Assembly: GCA_937872275.1 (NCBI GenBank) | Contig: CALMSE010000084.1 | Coordinates: 1 to 9,821, forward strand | Length of the DNA stretch: 9,821 nt | Reading direction: 5' to 3' | From: an uncultured Leucobacter sp. | GTDB lineage: Bacteria > Actinomycetota > Actinomycetes > Actinomycetales > Microbacteriaceae | In this document: positions 1 through 6,278 of the stretch, one piece after another | How the letters are laid out: every line of letters begins with the position of its first letter | How positions within the stretch are numbered: the stretch's first letter is position 1 | Made by a program: the position numbers and the translations under genes | Notes under the pieces: model-generated | The model's input: the letters and a program-made list of their open reading frames with translations, nothing else | Told to the model about the DNA's origin: nothing | Database searches by the model: none

Positions 1-1
1 C

Positions 2-451
2 GGCGCCGCCCTCTGCGCCGTCGCCGCCGCGGGCGCCCTGCTCGCGACCCGGCGGTGGCGCGACGCGGTCGCGCTCCTCACGGCGATGCTGATCGGGGTG
101 ATCCTCTCCGAGACCGCGAAGGCGCTCGTCGCGAGGCCCAGGCCCCTGGACGCGCTGCTCGATCCGCCGGGCTTCTCCTACCCCTCGGGACACTCGATGG
201 GGGCGGCGGCCCTCGCGGTGTCGCTCGCGCTCGCGGCCTCCGCGGCCCGGCCCGGCCTGCGCCGAGCCGTCTGGGCCGCCGCCGTGCTGTGGATCCTGCT
301 CATGATGTGGAGCCGCACCGCTGTGCAGGTGCACTGGCTGAGCGACACCGTCGCGGGAGCGGCGCTCGGCGTCTCGGCCGCGCTGGCGGCCCGGGCCCTC
401 TGGAGCCTGCTGCCGACGCGGGCGCTTCCTCCCGCCGGCGCGGTCGCCTAG
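2..451 (+). CDS. PAP2-family (type 2 phosphatidic acid phosphatase) membrane protein, 5' truncated by window edge
   Basis: The last 149 codons of a phosphatase in the PAP2 superfamily, whose members remove phosphate from lipid phosphates such as phosphatidic acid or undecaprenyl pyrophosphate at the membrane. All three signature motifs are present in order: KX6RP (K40 to P48 of the fragment), PSGH (61-64) and SRX5HX3D (S104, R105, H111, D115). The active site is therefore complete, with the two catalytic histidines H64 and H111. Hydrophobic segments lie before the first motif, after PSGH (about 66-81) and around 89-103. The start is outside the window: the frame is open to base 2, and the internal ATG at 86 would remove membrane segments needed upstream. 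The gene ends 3 bp before the end of the convergent lapA-like gene. The substrate cannot be told from sequence. Family assignment is firm. Confidence 0.9.
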   Translation, partial: GAALCAVAAAGALLATRRWRDAVALLTAMLIGVILSETAKALVARPRPLDALLDPPGFSYPSGHSMGAAALAVSLALAASAARPGLRRAVWAAAVLWILLMMWSRTAVQVHWLSDTVAGAALGVSAALAARALWSLLPTRALPPAGAVA

Positions 452-454
452 CCT

Positions 455-691
455 CTACTGCCGCCGCTTGCCCCTGAACCACGGGAAGAGCGACCCCGCG
501 ATGAAGCCGATCGCGAGCAGGGCGATGAGCCAGATCCAGCCGGGCAGCGCGAGCTGCAGACCGAAGAGGTTGAGGGTGGTGGTGCCGGAGTTCAGCACGG
601 CGAAGACCACGGCGAGCACCACCAGGATGAGCGCGATGGTGATCTTGACCGCGGAGAAGCCGCTCTTCTTCTCGTGCGCTGAATCCGACAT
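455..691 (-). CDS. LapA/DUF1049-domain small membrane protein
   Basis: A 78-residue protein with a charged N-terminus (residues 1-13), a first transmembrane helix (about 15-33), the linker AVLNSGTTTLNLFGLQLALP (31-50), a second helix (about 51-70) and a basic tail ending KRRQ. This matches the LapA (DUF1049) pattern: helix, then a short strand-forming segment with a conserved Asn and 'LNLFG'-like residues, then a helix with glycine. The 'lipopolysaccharide assembly' name comes from Gram-negative homologues. In an actinobacterium without LPS the role is unknown, perhaps a membrane scaffold. The frame is open to 820, but I chose the ATG at 691 because a clear GAGGGAG ribosome binding site lies 5 bases upstream and the sequence beyond it is arginine-rich, unlike the family. 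A TAGACT -10 box lies about 60 bases upstream. Confidence 0.85.
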   Translation of the reverse strand: MSDSAHEKKSGFSAVKITIALILVVLAVVFAVLNSGTTTLNLFGLQLALPGWIWLIALLAIGFIAGSLFPWFRGKRRQ

Positions 692-747
692 CGTGTCTCC
701 CTCGTCGAAGGCCTCCTCGATCCGCGCCGTCGCGGCCGATGCCGCCG

Positions 748-753
748 AGTCTA
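748..753 (-). promoter_or_regulatory. -10 box (TAGACT) for the lapA-like gene
   Basis: On the minus strand TAGACT lies 56 bases upstream of the lapA-like ATG, giving a predicted transcript start near 741 and a leader of about 50 nt that contains the GAGGGAG ribosome binding site. No convincing -35 hexamer is visible 16-18 bases upstream, as is common in high-GC actinobacteria. The box has the same sequence as the one proposed for the divergent gene at 994. Confidence 0.45.
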
Positions 754-796
754 CCCGCCGCCGGTCGCGGCGGCGGCTCGCGCCGCCTGGCCGCTG

Positions 797-863
797 CACA
801 CGATTTTCGCCGGAGCACACGGGGTATTCGAGAAATTTCGTGCGTTCCGGTGAAGACCGTGTG
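797..863. repeat. Long imperfect inverted repeat (29-bp stem, 9-nt loop)
   Basis: Arms 797-825 and 835-863 face each other across a 9-base loop (826-834). Pairing base by base gives 21 Watson-Crick pairs and 2 mismatches (803/857 and 817/843). The other 6 positions are G-T/U combinations if the + strand is transcribed, and would be A-C mismatches in the opposite RNA. All eight non-matching positions are transitions. The stretch is clearly poorer in GC than its surroundings. It lies between two divergent genes, upstream of both the TAGACT boxes that point away from it, and no T-run follows either arm. It could be a REP/MITE-like dispersed palindrome, a structured small RNA or a protein-binding site. 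Confidence 0.7.
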
Positions 864-876
864 GTTCGGGCGCGGG

Positions 877-921
877 GGCGGCCGGCAGCGAGGCGGCCGG
901 CAGCGAGGGGGCCGGCAGCGA
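877..921. repeat. Three tandem copies of a 15-bp unit (ggcggccggcagcga)
   Basis: Copies lie at 877-891, 892-906 and 907-921. The first two are identical and the third differs at one base. They lie directly upstream of a second, 19-bp tandem family and between the inverted repeat at 797-863 and the promoter of the spermidine-synthase-like gene. The 15-bp period keeps a reading frame open, but no coding signal supports translation here. Confidence 0.85.
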
Positions 922-959
922 GCGCAGGGGCCCGCGGCGAGCGCAGGGGGCCGCGGCGA
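922..959. repeat. Two tandem copies of a 19-bp unit (gcgcaggggcccgcggcga)
   Basis: Copies lie at 922-940 and 941-959 with one difference (c at 931, g at 950). They abut the 15-bp repeats and share the 'gcga' ending with them, so both families may come from one ancestral unit. The array ends about 22 bases upstream of the TAGACT box at 982, reaching the position where a -35 element would lie. Confidence 0.8.
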
Positions 960-981
960 GGCGGATGGCGGAGGCCCCGCG

Positions 982-987
982 TAGACT
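982..987 (+). promoter_or_regulatory. -10 box (TAGACT) of a leaderless promoter for the spermidine-synthase-like gene
   Basis: TAGACT is followed by exactly six bases and then the ATG at 994, so transcription would start at the A of the start codon. There is no usable Shine-Dalgarno sequence: the nearest GGAG is about 20 bases upstream. This agrees with a leaderless mRNA, a common arrangement in actinobacteria. Confidence 0.65.
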
Positions 988-993
988 CTGCGC

Positions 994-1851
994 ATGAGAC
1001 TCCCCGGGCCGGTCACGCTGAGCGACGGGCTCGTCGCCGAGATCGAGGAGGACCGCTGGGTGCCGGGCTCCATCGTGCTCACGGTGGACGGCACCCCGCA
1101 GTCCCACGTCAACCTGCGCGACCCGGGCGACCTGTTCTTCGAGTACGTCCGGCGGATCGGGCACGTCATCGACCTGTTCCGCCCTCCGGGGGCACCGATC
1201 TCGGCGCTGCACCTCGGCGGCGGCGCCTTCACCCTGCCCCGCTACATCGAGGCGACCCGGCCCGGCAGTCTCCAGCAGGTGGTCGAACTCGAGAGCGCGC
1301 TCGTCGACCTCGTGCGCGAGGCCGCCCCGCTGCCCAGGCGCGCGAGCATCCGCGTGCGGCACGGCGACGCCCGCGCGGTGCTCGGCCGCCTGCCCGCCGG
1401 CATGACGGGCGCCATGGACCTCGCGGTCGTCGACGTCTTCGCCGGATCCCGCACGCCCGCGCACGTGTCGAGCCTCGAGTTCTACGGGCTGATCCGCCCC
1501 CTCCTGACCTCCGACGGCCTCGTCGTCGCGAACGCCACCGACGGCGCCGGTCAGTCCTTCGCCCGCGGCCAGGCGGCGACCCTCCGCTCCGTCTTCGGCA
1601 CGGTCGCGGTGGTCGGCGAGCCGCAGACGCTCAAGGGTCGCCGCTTCGGCAACGTGGTGCTGCTCGCCTCGGCGTCGGACGCCGCCGCCGACCTCGACTG
1701 GCTGCCGCGGCTCCTCGCCGGCGGCCCCCATCCCGCCCGCATGCTCGCGGGTCGAGAGCTCGACGAGTGGATCGCCGGCGCGTCGCCCGTGGCCGACGCC
1801 GACGCCGAGGCGAGCCCCCTTCCGCCCCGGGAGCTCTTCGACCGTGGCTGA
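994..1851 (+). CDS. Spermidine-synthase-like (SpeE-family fold) protein
   Basis: A 285-residue protein with the Rossmann methyltransferase-like fold of the polyamine synthase family. Visible elements are a nucleotide-binding glycine motif LHLGGGAFTLPRY (72-84), the acidic strand end VVELE (96-100), RHGDAR (122-127) and the core strand VVDVFAG (145-151), followed by a helix that starts SSLEFY (159-164). Classical spermidine synthases have GGGDGG and a D-x-x-DP motif that places putrescine. Here those read GGGAFT and DVFAGSRTP, so the aminopropyl-acceptor aspartates are not all present. It may bind S-adenosyl-type ligands without making spermidine. The C-terminal ~25 residues are low-complexity and acidic. 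The start follows from the leaderless promoter. The SprT-like gene overlaps its last 8 bases, so the two are probably co-transcribed. The fold is well supported; the reaction is unknown. Confidence 0.8.
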   Translation: MRLPGPVTLSDGLVAEIEEDRWVPGSIVLTVDGTPQSHVNLRDPGDLFFEYVRRIGHVIDLFRPPGAPISALHLGGGAFTLPRYIEATRPGSLQQVVELESALVDLVREAAPLPRRASIRVRHGDARAVLGRLPAGMTGAMDLAVVDVFAGSRTPAHVSSLEFYGLIRPLLTSDGLVVANATDGAGQSFARGQAATLRSVFGTVAVVGEPQTLKGRRFGNVVLLASASDAAADLDWLPRLLAGGPHPARMLAGRELDEWIAGASPVADADAEASPLPPRELFDRG

Positions 1852-2302
1852 GCTCGAACGGGTGCGCCTCTGGGCGGAGGCGCTGATCCGCATGCACCTC
1901 GATCCGCTCCCCGGCGACGGGTGGTCGTTCGGCTTCGACCGCGCGAAGCGGCGGGCTGGCCTCTGCAACTACACGGACCGGCGCATCACGGTGTCGCGCC
2001 ACCTCGCAGAGAAGTTCGACGACGACGAGATCCACCAGATCCTGCTGCACGAGGTCGCCCACGCCATGGCCGGGGCGGAGGCCGGGCACGGGCCGGCGTG
2101 GCGGCGGATCGCCGCCGAGATCGGCTACGTCGGCGGGCGCACCCACGACGGCGAGATCGCGCACGAGCTGGCGCCGTGGGTCGGCGAATGCCCCTCCGGC
2201 CACGAGCACGTGCGCTTCCGCCGCCCCGCCCGCGAGACCTCGTGCGGCCGCTGCTCGAGCCGCTTCAGCCGCGCGCACCTCATCGCGTGGCGCAGGCGCT
2301 GA
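1844..2302 (+). CDS. SprT-like zinc metalloprotease-domain protein
   Basis: A 152-residue protein of the SprT/Spartan-like family. The zinc-binding HExxH is HEVAH at 69-73, with a further His in GHGPAW (H82) as likely third ligand. A C-terminal zinc-ribbon-like part has Cys at 116, 134 and 137, with H120 possibly completing the site. The conserved FDRAKRRAGLCNYTDRRITVS (31-51) before the active site matches the strand region of this family, and the length is typical. In eukaryotes the related Spartan protease clears DNA-protein crosslinks; the role of bacterial SprT-like proteins is less clear. The start is GTG at 1844, overlapping the upstream gene by 8 bp, with GGGAG ten bases upstream, which suggests translational coupling. 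It ends 46 bp from the convergent dehydrogenase gene. Confidence 0.88.
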   Translation: MAELERVRLWAEALIRMHLDPLPGDGWSFGFDRAKRRAGLCNYTDRRITVSRHLAEKFDDDEIHQILLHEVAHAMAGAEAGHGPAWRRIAAEIGYVGGRTHDGEIAHELAPWVGECPSGHEHVRFRRPARETSCGRCSSRFSRAHLIAWRRR

Positions 2303-2348
2303 GGATCGCGCGTCGAGAGGTCCGCCTCGCGGCCGGGGCCCCGATGCG

Positions 2349-3440
2349 CTAGGAGAAGTCGGTGATCACCACGCGGTTCACGCGGGGATCCTTCAGCTTC
2401 TCGTAGCCCTCGTTCACCTCGCCGAGCGAGATCTCGGCCGAGACGAGGTCGTCCAGGTTCAATCGCCCGTCGAGGTACAGGTCGGCGAGCACCGCGATGT
2501 CGCGCTTCGGCACGCCCGACCCCATGAACACGCCCTGGATCGCCTTGCGGTCGAAGATGTTCGGCAGGCTCTCGAGCTCGAACGTGCTGCTGCCCATGCC
2601 GATCTGGTAGAGCGTGCCGCCCCGGTCGAGCATGTCGTAGCCCTGGCGCGCCGTCGCCGCGATGCCGACGATGTCGAACGCGTACCTGACGCCGAAGCCC
2701 CCGGTGAGCGCTTTGACTGCGACCACCGGCTCGGTCTCGCCCGAGTTGACGACGTGGGTCGCGCCGAACCTCTGGGCGGTCTCGAGCGTCGCCTCGTTCA
2801 GATCGATCACGATGATCTGGGCGGCGCCCGCGAGCACCGCGCCGCTGATGGCGTTCAAGCCGACACCGCCGGCACCGATGATCGCGACCGACTCGCCGCG
2901 CTCCACCCGGGCGGCGTTGAGCACCGCGCCCGTGCCGGTGATGACGCCGCAGCCGAGCACGGCGGCCTGGGGGAACGGCATCTCCTCGGGGAGCTTCACG
3001 AGCATGTTCTCGTGCACGAGCGCCCGCTGGGCGAAGCCGCCGATGCCCATCCCCTGATCGAGCGGCCGGCCCTCGGCGTCCCGGATGCGGGCCTCCTCGC
3101 CCGCGCCGCGGAAGACCTCGCCCGGGTTGCGGCACAGACCCACATCCCCCGAGAGGCAGCGCCGGCACTTGCCGCAGAACGGCACCAGGCAGCCCGCGAC
3201 GTGATCGCCCACCGCGAGCGTCGTGACGTTGGGGCCGACCCCGGCGACGACGCCGGCGATCTCGTGCCCGAGCACCGAGGGCGGCGGGTGGTTCACCTCT
3301 CGCCGCATCTCCATGAAGTCGCTGCCGCAGAGACCCGAGGCCTTGACCTCGACGAGCACCTCGCTCCCCCGCGGTGCGGCGAGCGAGACCTCTTCCTCGA
3401 CCCAGCCCGCACCGAGCTCGCGGACGACCATTGCCTTCAT
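2349..3440 (-). CDS. Zinc-dependent alcohol dehydrogenase (medium-chain MDR family)
   Basis: A 363-residue oxidoreductase that interconverts an alcohol and an aldehyde or ketone with a nicotinamide cofactor. Catalytic zinc ligands are C38 (in GLCGSD), H59-E60 (in LGHEIAG) and C164 (in LGCGVITG). The structural zinc lobe has C89, C92, C95 and C103. The Rossmann motif is GAGGVG (189-194), with an acidic D213 at the end of the next strand (IIVID), which favours NAD+ over NADP+. Length and domain order are standard. Two in-frame ATGs lie close together: the one at 3446 directly abuts GAGGG with no spacer, whereas the one at 3440 has AGAGGG six bases upstream, so I chose 3440. It lies 63 bp after the inositol phosphatase gene on the same strand, with its own likely promoter. 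The substrate cannot be deduced. Confidence 0.92.
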   Translation of the reverse strand: MKAMVVRELGAGWVEEEVSLAAPRGSEVLVEVKASGLCGSDFMEMRREVNHPPPSVLGHEIAGVVAGVGPNVTTLAVGDHVAGCLVPFCGKCRRCLSGDVGLCRNPGEVFRGAGEEARIRDAEGRPLDQGMGIGGFAQRALVHENMLVKLPEEMPFPQAAVLGCGVITGTGAVLNAARVERGESVAIIGAGGVGLNAISGAVLAGAAQIIVIDLNEATLETAQRFGATHVVNSGETEPVVAVKALTGGFGVRYAFDIVGIAATARQGYDMLDRGGTLYQIGMGSSTFELESLPNIFDRKAIQGVFMGSGVPKRDIAVLADLYLDGRLNLDDLVSAEISLGEVNEGYEKLKDPRVNRVVITDFS

Positions 3441-3479
3441 TGCCATCCCTCTTCGGACTGCGAACGATATCCGCCCACC

Positions 3480-3485
3480 ATCATA
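3480..3485 (-). promoter_or_regulatory. -10 box (TATGAT) for the alcohol dehydrogenase gene
   Basis: TATGAT on the minus strand is close to the TATAAT consensus and stands out in this GC-rich sequence. The predicted transcript start is near 3473, giving a leader of about 33 nt that contains the AGAGGG ribosome binding site. The -35 position (about 3503-3508) overlaps the stop codon of the upstream phosphatase gene and has no good consensus match. The gene can therefore be transcribed separately from the phosphatase. Confidence 0.5.
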
Positions 3486-3503
3486 GGTCGTCGGCGGCGG
3501 GTC

Positions 3504-4373
3504 TCACGACGAGGGCCGTCGGCTCTGGGTGCGCATGATCTCGTGCAGCAGCTCGAAGTCGCCGCCCGGAACCGCGGCGTAGTAGTGGGGTGCCAGGTGA
3601 TCGCGCGCCTCCGGCTCGATCGCCCCGTCTCGGTAGCCGCGGTAGACGCCCCCCGCGCGCCTGATGATGAAGGCGCCCGCCGCGACGTCCCACGGATGGG
3701 TCTCGAAGGAGACGGTGGCGTCGATCCATCCCGCCGCGATCCAGGCGAGGGCGATGCAGGTGCTGCCGAGGCCGCGCAGCTGCGCGAAGCTCTTCGTCGC
3801 CCGGGCGAACTGCTCGAGGGCGAGCTCCGGCTCGTGCACGAGGTCGCGCGGCAGCGGGAAGTTCAGCGCGACGGTCGCCAGCGCCGGGTCGGTGTACCCC
3901 CAGCTGCGGAGGGGCCGCTCCTCCCCCCGGCTCCTCTCCGCGAGGAAGGCCCCGCGGTCGTCGGCCCAGAACAGCTGCTCGTTCGCCGGGTCGTGGATCA
4001 CACCCGCGACCATCTCCCCGTCGCGCGCGACCCCGATGCTCACCGCCCACATGGCGATGCCCCGGGCGAAGTTCGAGGTGCCGTCGATGGGGTCGACATA
4101 CCAGGTGAGGGATCCCGTCCCCTCGCTCGTGCCCGCCTCCTCGCCGACGATGGTCGAGTCGGGGAAGCTCTCGAGGATCACCCTGCGGATGCGCTCCTCG
4201 CAGGCCCGGTCGTACGCCGTGACCAGGTCGTGCATGTCGGTCTTGCGGTCGATGCGGAGCCCGCGCGACCGGAACCCCTCGAGCGCGAGCGCGCCGGCCT
4301 CGCGGGCCGCACGGATCGCCACGGCGGTGACACGATGCGCGTCCTGCGCGTCGCGGGTCTCGGGACTCGGCAC
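3504..4373 (-). CDS. Inositol monophosphatase family protein
   Basis: A 289-residue Mg2+-dependent phosphatase of the IMPase/FIG superfamily. Metal-binding motifs are GEEAG (77-81, E78/E79), DPIDGT (94-99, with D94 and D97 as ligands) and the C-terminal WDVAAGAFIIRRAGG (228-242, D229 as ligand). All catalytic acidic residues are present. The family includes myo-inositol-1-phosphatase (SuhB/ImpA) and the histidinol phosphatase HisN, which motifs alone do not separate. Position favours inositol: it is divergent from ino1, with about 165 bp between the starts. The frame is open to a TTG at 4433, but that extension is low-complexity. GTG at 4373 has GAGAGG seven bases upstream and is preferred. 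A TACGCT at 4430-4425 is a weak -10 candidate, and a perfect 6+6 GC inverted repeat (4391-4404) lies in the leader. Confidence 0.88.
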   Translation of the reverse strand: MPSPETRDAQDAHRVTAVAIRAAREAGALALEGFRSRGLRIDRKTDMHDLVTAYDRACEERIRRVILESFPDSTIVGEEAGTSEGTGSLTWYVDPIDGTSNFARGIAMWAVSIGVARDGEMVAGVIHDPANEQLFWADDRGAFLAERSRGEERPLRSWGYTDPALATVALNFPLPRDLVHEPELALEQFARATKSFAQLRGLGSTCIALAWIAAGWIDATVSFETHPWDVAAGAFIIRRAGGVYRGYRDGAIEPEARDHLAPHYYAAVPGGDFELLHEIMRTQSRRPSS

Positions 4374-4457
4374 GGATCCGCCTCTCGCTCGGGCGCCTGC
4401 GCCCTCGGGGCGCGCGCACCACCCAGCGTACAAAGCCCGGCGTCGGGTCGCCCTGAT

Positions 4458-4485
4458 TTGCCGGGTATATCGAAGAGAGTAAAAT
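4458..4485 (+). promoter_or_regulatory. ino1 promoter (TTGCCG - 16 bp - TAAAAT)
   Basis: TAAAAT at 4480-4485 is a strong -10 match, with TTGCCG at 4458-4463 as -35 sixteen bases upstream. The predicted start is near 4492, giving a leader of about 48 nt before the ATG at 4540. This region is the most AT-rich part of the divergent intergenic space. It points at ino1 only; the phosphatase gene would need its own promoter. Confidence 0.55.
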
Positions 4486-4501
4486 TGCTCGTTGGTGTGC
4501 C

Positions 4502-4515
4502 CCCAGATCTCTGGG
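4502..4515. promoter_or_regulatory. Inverted repeat CCCAGA-TC-TCTGGG in the ino1 leader, possible operator
   Basis: A perfect 6+6 inverted repeat with a 2-base centre, starting about 10 bases after the predicted ino1 transcript start. The two-base centre is too short for an RNA loop, so binding by a dimeric repressor is the more natural reading. No known regulator site was recognised. Confidence 0.35.
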
Positions 4516-4539
4516 AAGCCGGAACGGAAGTTTGGTGCG

Positions 4540-5610
4540 ATGACAGTGAAGGTGGCCCTCGCGGGTATCGGGAATTGCGTGAGCTCGCTCGTCCAGGGAG
4601 TCGAATACTACCGGGGGGCGTCCGACGACGAACAGGTTCCCGGGCTGATGCACGTGCGCCTCGGCGGCTACCACGTCTCCGACCTCGAATTCGTAGCCGC
4701 CTTCGAGGTCGACGCGGACAAGGTCGGCACGGACCTCTCGGACGCCATCTGGGCCGGTCACAACAACACGATCAAGTTCTCGGACGTGCCGGCGCTCGGC
4801 GTCGAGGTGCAGCGCGGCCCCACGCTCGACGGCCTCGGCGAGTACTACCGCGACGAGGTCGAGGAGTCGCCGCTCCCGCCCGTCGACGTCGCGCAGGTGC
4901 TGCGCGACACCGGCGCCGACGTGCTCGCCTGCTACCTGCCCGTGGGCAGCGAGGAGGCCGTGAAGTTCTATGCGCAGGCCGCGCTCGACGCGGGCGTGGC
5001 GTTCGTCAACGCCGTCCCGGTGTTCGTGGCGAGCGACCCCGCGTGGGCCGCGAAGTTCGTCGCGGCGGGCCTGCCGATCGTCGGCGACGACATCAAGAGC
5101 CAGGTCGGCGCGACCATCACGCACCGCGTGCTGGCGCACCTCATGGAGAGCCGCGGCATCGCGCTCGACCACACCTACCAGCTCAACGTCGGCGGCAACA
5201 TGGACTTCAAGAACATGCTCGAGCGCAGCCGCCTCAAGTCGAAGAAGATCTCGAAGACCCAGGCCGTCACCTCGAACATCTCGGCGAACCTCGACGAGGG
5301 CGACGTGCACATCGGCCCGAGCGACCACGTGCCCTGGCTCGAGGACCGCAAGTTCGCGTTCGTGCGCCTCGAGGGCCGCGGCTTCGGGGACGTGCCGATG
5401 AGCCTCGAGTACAAGCTCGAGGTGTGGGACTCGCCGAACTCGGCGGGCACGATGATCGACGCGATCCGCAGCGCGAAGGTGGCGAAGGATCTCGGCCAGT
5501 CCGGCCCCGTCGAGGCCGCCTCCGCCTACTTCATGAAGTCGCCGCCGGTGCAGAAGCCCGACCACATCGCGCGCGAGGAGCTCGAGGCCTTCCTCGGCGA
5601 GGCGCGCTAG
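4540..5610 (+). CDS. ino1: Inositol-3-phosphate synthase
   Basis: A 356-residue NAD+-dependent enzyme that converts glucose-6-phosphate to 1D-myo-inositol-3-phosphate, the first step of inositol, phosphatidylinositol and mycothiol synthesis. The N-terminal dinucleotide-binding motif reads [16 protein letters not shown] (5-20). Family hallmarks follow: [10 protein letters not shown] (71-80), [13 protein letters not shown] (214-226), [13 protein letters not shown] (234-246, with active-site lysines) and [15 protein letters not shown] (257-271). The length is that of the short actinobacterial form (like M. tuberculosis Rv0046c), not the ~500-residue eukaryotic form. The frame extends to a TTG at 4492, but I chose ATG 4540: GGAAG lies nine bases upstream, the upstream codons have low GC at third positions, and a promoter predicts transcription from about 4492. 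The stop codon overlaps that of the convergent NUDIX-like gene. It is divergent from an inositol phosphatase. Confidence 0.96.
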   Translation: MTVKVALAGIGNCVSSLVQGVEYYRGASDDEQVPGLMHVRLGGYHVSDLEFVAAFEVDADKVGTDLSDAIWAGHNNTIKFSDVPALGVEVQRGPTLDGLGEYYRDEVEESPLPPVDVAQVLRDTGADVLACYLPVGSEEAVKFYAQAALDAGVAFVNAVPVFVASDPAWAAKFVAAGLPIVGDDIKSQVGATITHRVLAHLMESRGIALDHTYQLNVGGNMDFKNMLERSRLKSKKISKTQAVTSNISANLDEGDVHIGPSDHVPWLEDRKFAFVRLEGRGFGDVPMSLEYKLEVWDSPNSAGTMIDAIRSAKVAKDLGQSGPVEAASAYFMKSPPVQKPDHIAREELEAFLGEAR

Positions 5611-6194
5611 CAGCCGACGGAGGCGAGGGCCTGCCGCAGCAGCCTGCCGCGGCCGCCGGCGAGCTCGGCGAGCGTGCCCGCGGCGAGCGCCTCGTCGGGC
5701 GTCATCCACGTCACCTCGAGGGCGTCCTGGCGGGGGCTGCACGAGCCCGTGACCGGCACCACGTAGACGAGGGAGACCGCGTGCTGCCGCTCGTCGACGT
5801 AGGGCGACACTCCGGGGAGCGGGAAGAACTCGGCGACCTGCGCCGGCACCGGCGAGGCGGGGATCAGGGGGAACGCCATCGGGCCGAGGTCGTTCTCGAG
5901 GTGGCGGAACAGGGCGTCGCGCAGCGTCTCCCCGTAGCGCACCCGGCCCGCGACGAGCGCGCGCGTCATCACGCCGTCGGGCGTCGAGCGCAGCAGCAGC
6001 CCGACCTCGGTGACCCGGCCCTGCCCGTCGACCCGCACCGGCACCGCCTCGACGTAGACGATCGGCAGTCGGGCGCGCACGAAGGCGAGTTCGTCGTCGC
6101 TCAGCCAGCCGGAATCCGCTCCGGCCGGCGGCAGATCCTCCGGGTCGGTCGGCAGATCGTCGGGGTCGGGCAATTCGGCGGTGTCGATGGCCAT
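5607..6194 (-). CDS. NUDIX-like (DUF4916) protein
   Basis: A 195-residue protein resembling the actinobacterial DUF4916 'NUDIX hydrolase family protein' group. An acidic, proline-rich tail (1-30) precedes the NUDIX-like fold. The NUDIX box starts at G83: GX5E is kept (G83, E89), but the REUXEEXGU part reads RHLENDLG (97-104), so two of the metal-binding glutamates are replaced by H98 and N101, with D102 in place of the third. Catalysis by the usual mechanism is doubtful, although the segments around it ([37 protein letters not shown]) fit the fold. The start is ATG 6194 with GGGAG nine bases upstream; GTG 6212 lacks a ribosome binding site. GAGAAT lies exactly six bases before the ATG, a weaker version of the leaderless pattern seen elsewhere here. 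Its stop overlaps that of ino1 (CTAG at 5607-5610). Confidence 0.8.
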   Translation of the reverse strand: MAIDTAELPDPDDLPTDPEDLPPAGADSGWLSDDELAFVRARLPIVYVEAVPVRVDGQGRVTEVGLLLRSTPDGVMTRALVAGRVRYGETLRDALFRHLENDLGPMAFPLIPASPVPAQVAEFFPLPGVSPYVDERQHAVSLVYVVPVTGSCSPRQDALEVTWMTPDEALAAGTLAELAGGRGRLLRQALASVGC

Positions 6195-6278
6195 GCGCCT
6201 ATTCTCCCCCACGCGGCGCCACTGCGGCGGCGGTGAGGCGGAGCCCCGGCGCGGCGAGGGCGGGGCCGATCGCCTCGT

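Noticed and set aside
2303..2348. Search for a bidirectional terminator between the SprT-like gene and the dehydrogenase gene
   Set aside because: Only a short GC palindrome (cggggccccg) and no T-run are visible, which is not distinguishable from background.
4486..4539. N-terminal extension of Ino1 from a TTG at 4492, six bases after TAAAAT (leaderless pattern)
   Set aside because: TTG is a poor leaderless start, the codons have low third-position GC, and ATG 4540 has a ribosome binding site. It is kept only as an alternative.
3481..5742. A 753-codon minus-strand frame spanning antisense to ino1 and out of frame with the phosphatase
   Set aside because: Low-complexity Arg/Ala/His/Val-rich product and full overlap with well-supported genes.
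2754..6236. A very long open frame (over 1,100 codons) on the + strand
   Set aside because: It runs antisense or out of frame to the dehydrogenase, inositol phosphatase, ino1 and NUDIX-like genes, and its product is rich in Arg, Ala, Gly and His with no motifs. Long shadow frames are expected at this GC content.
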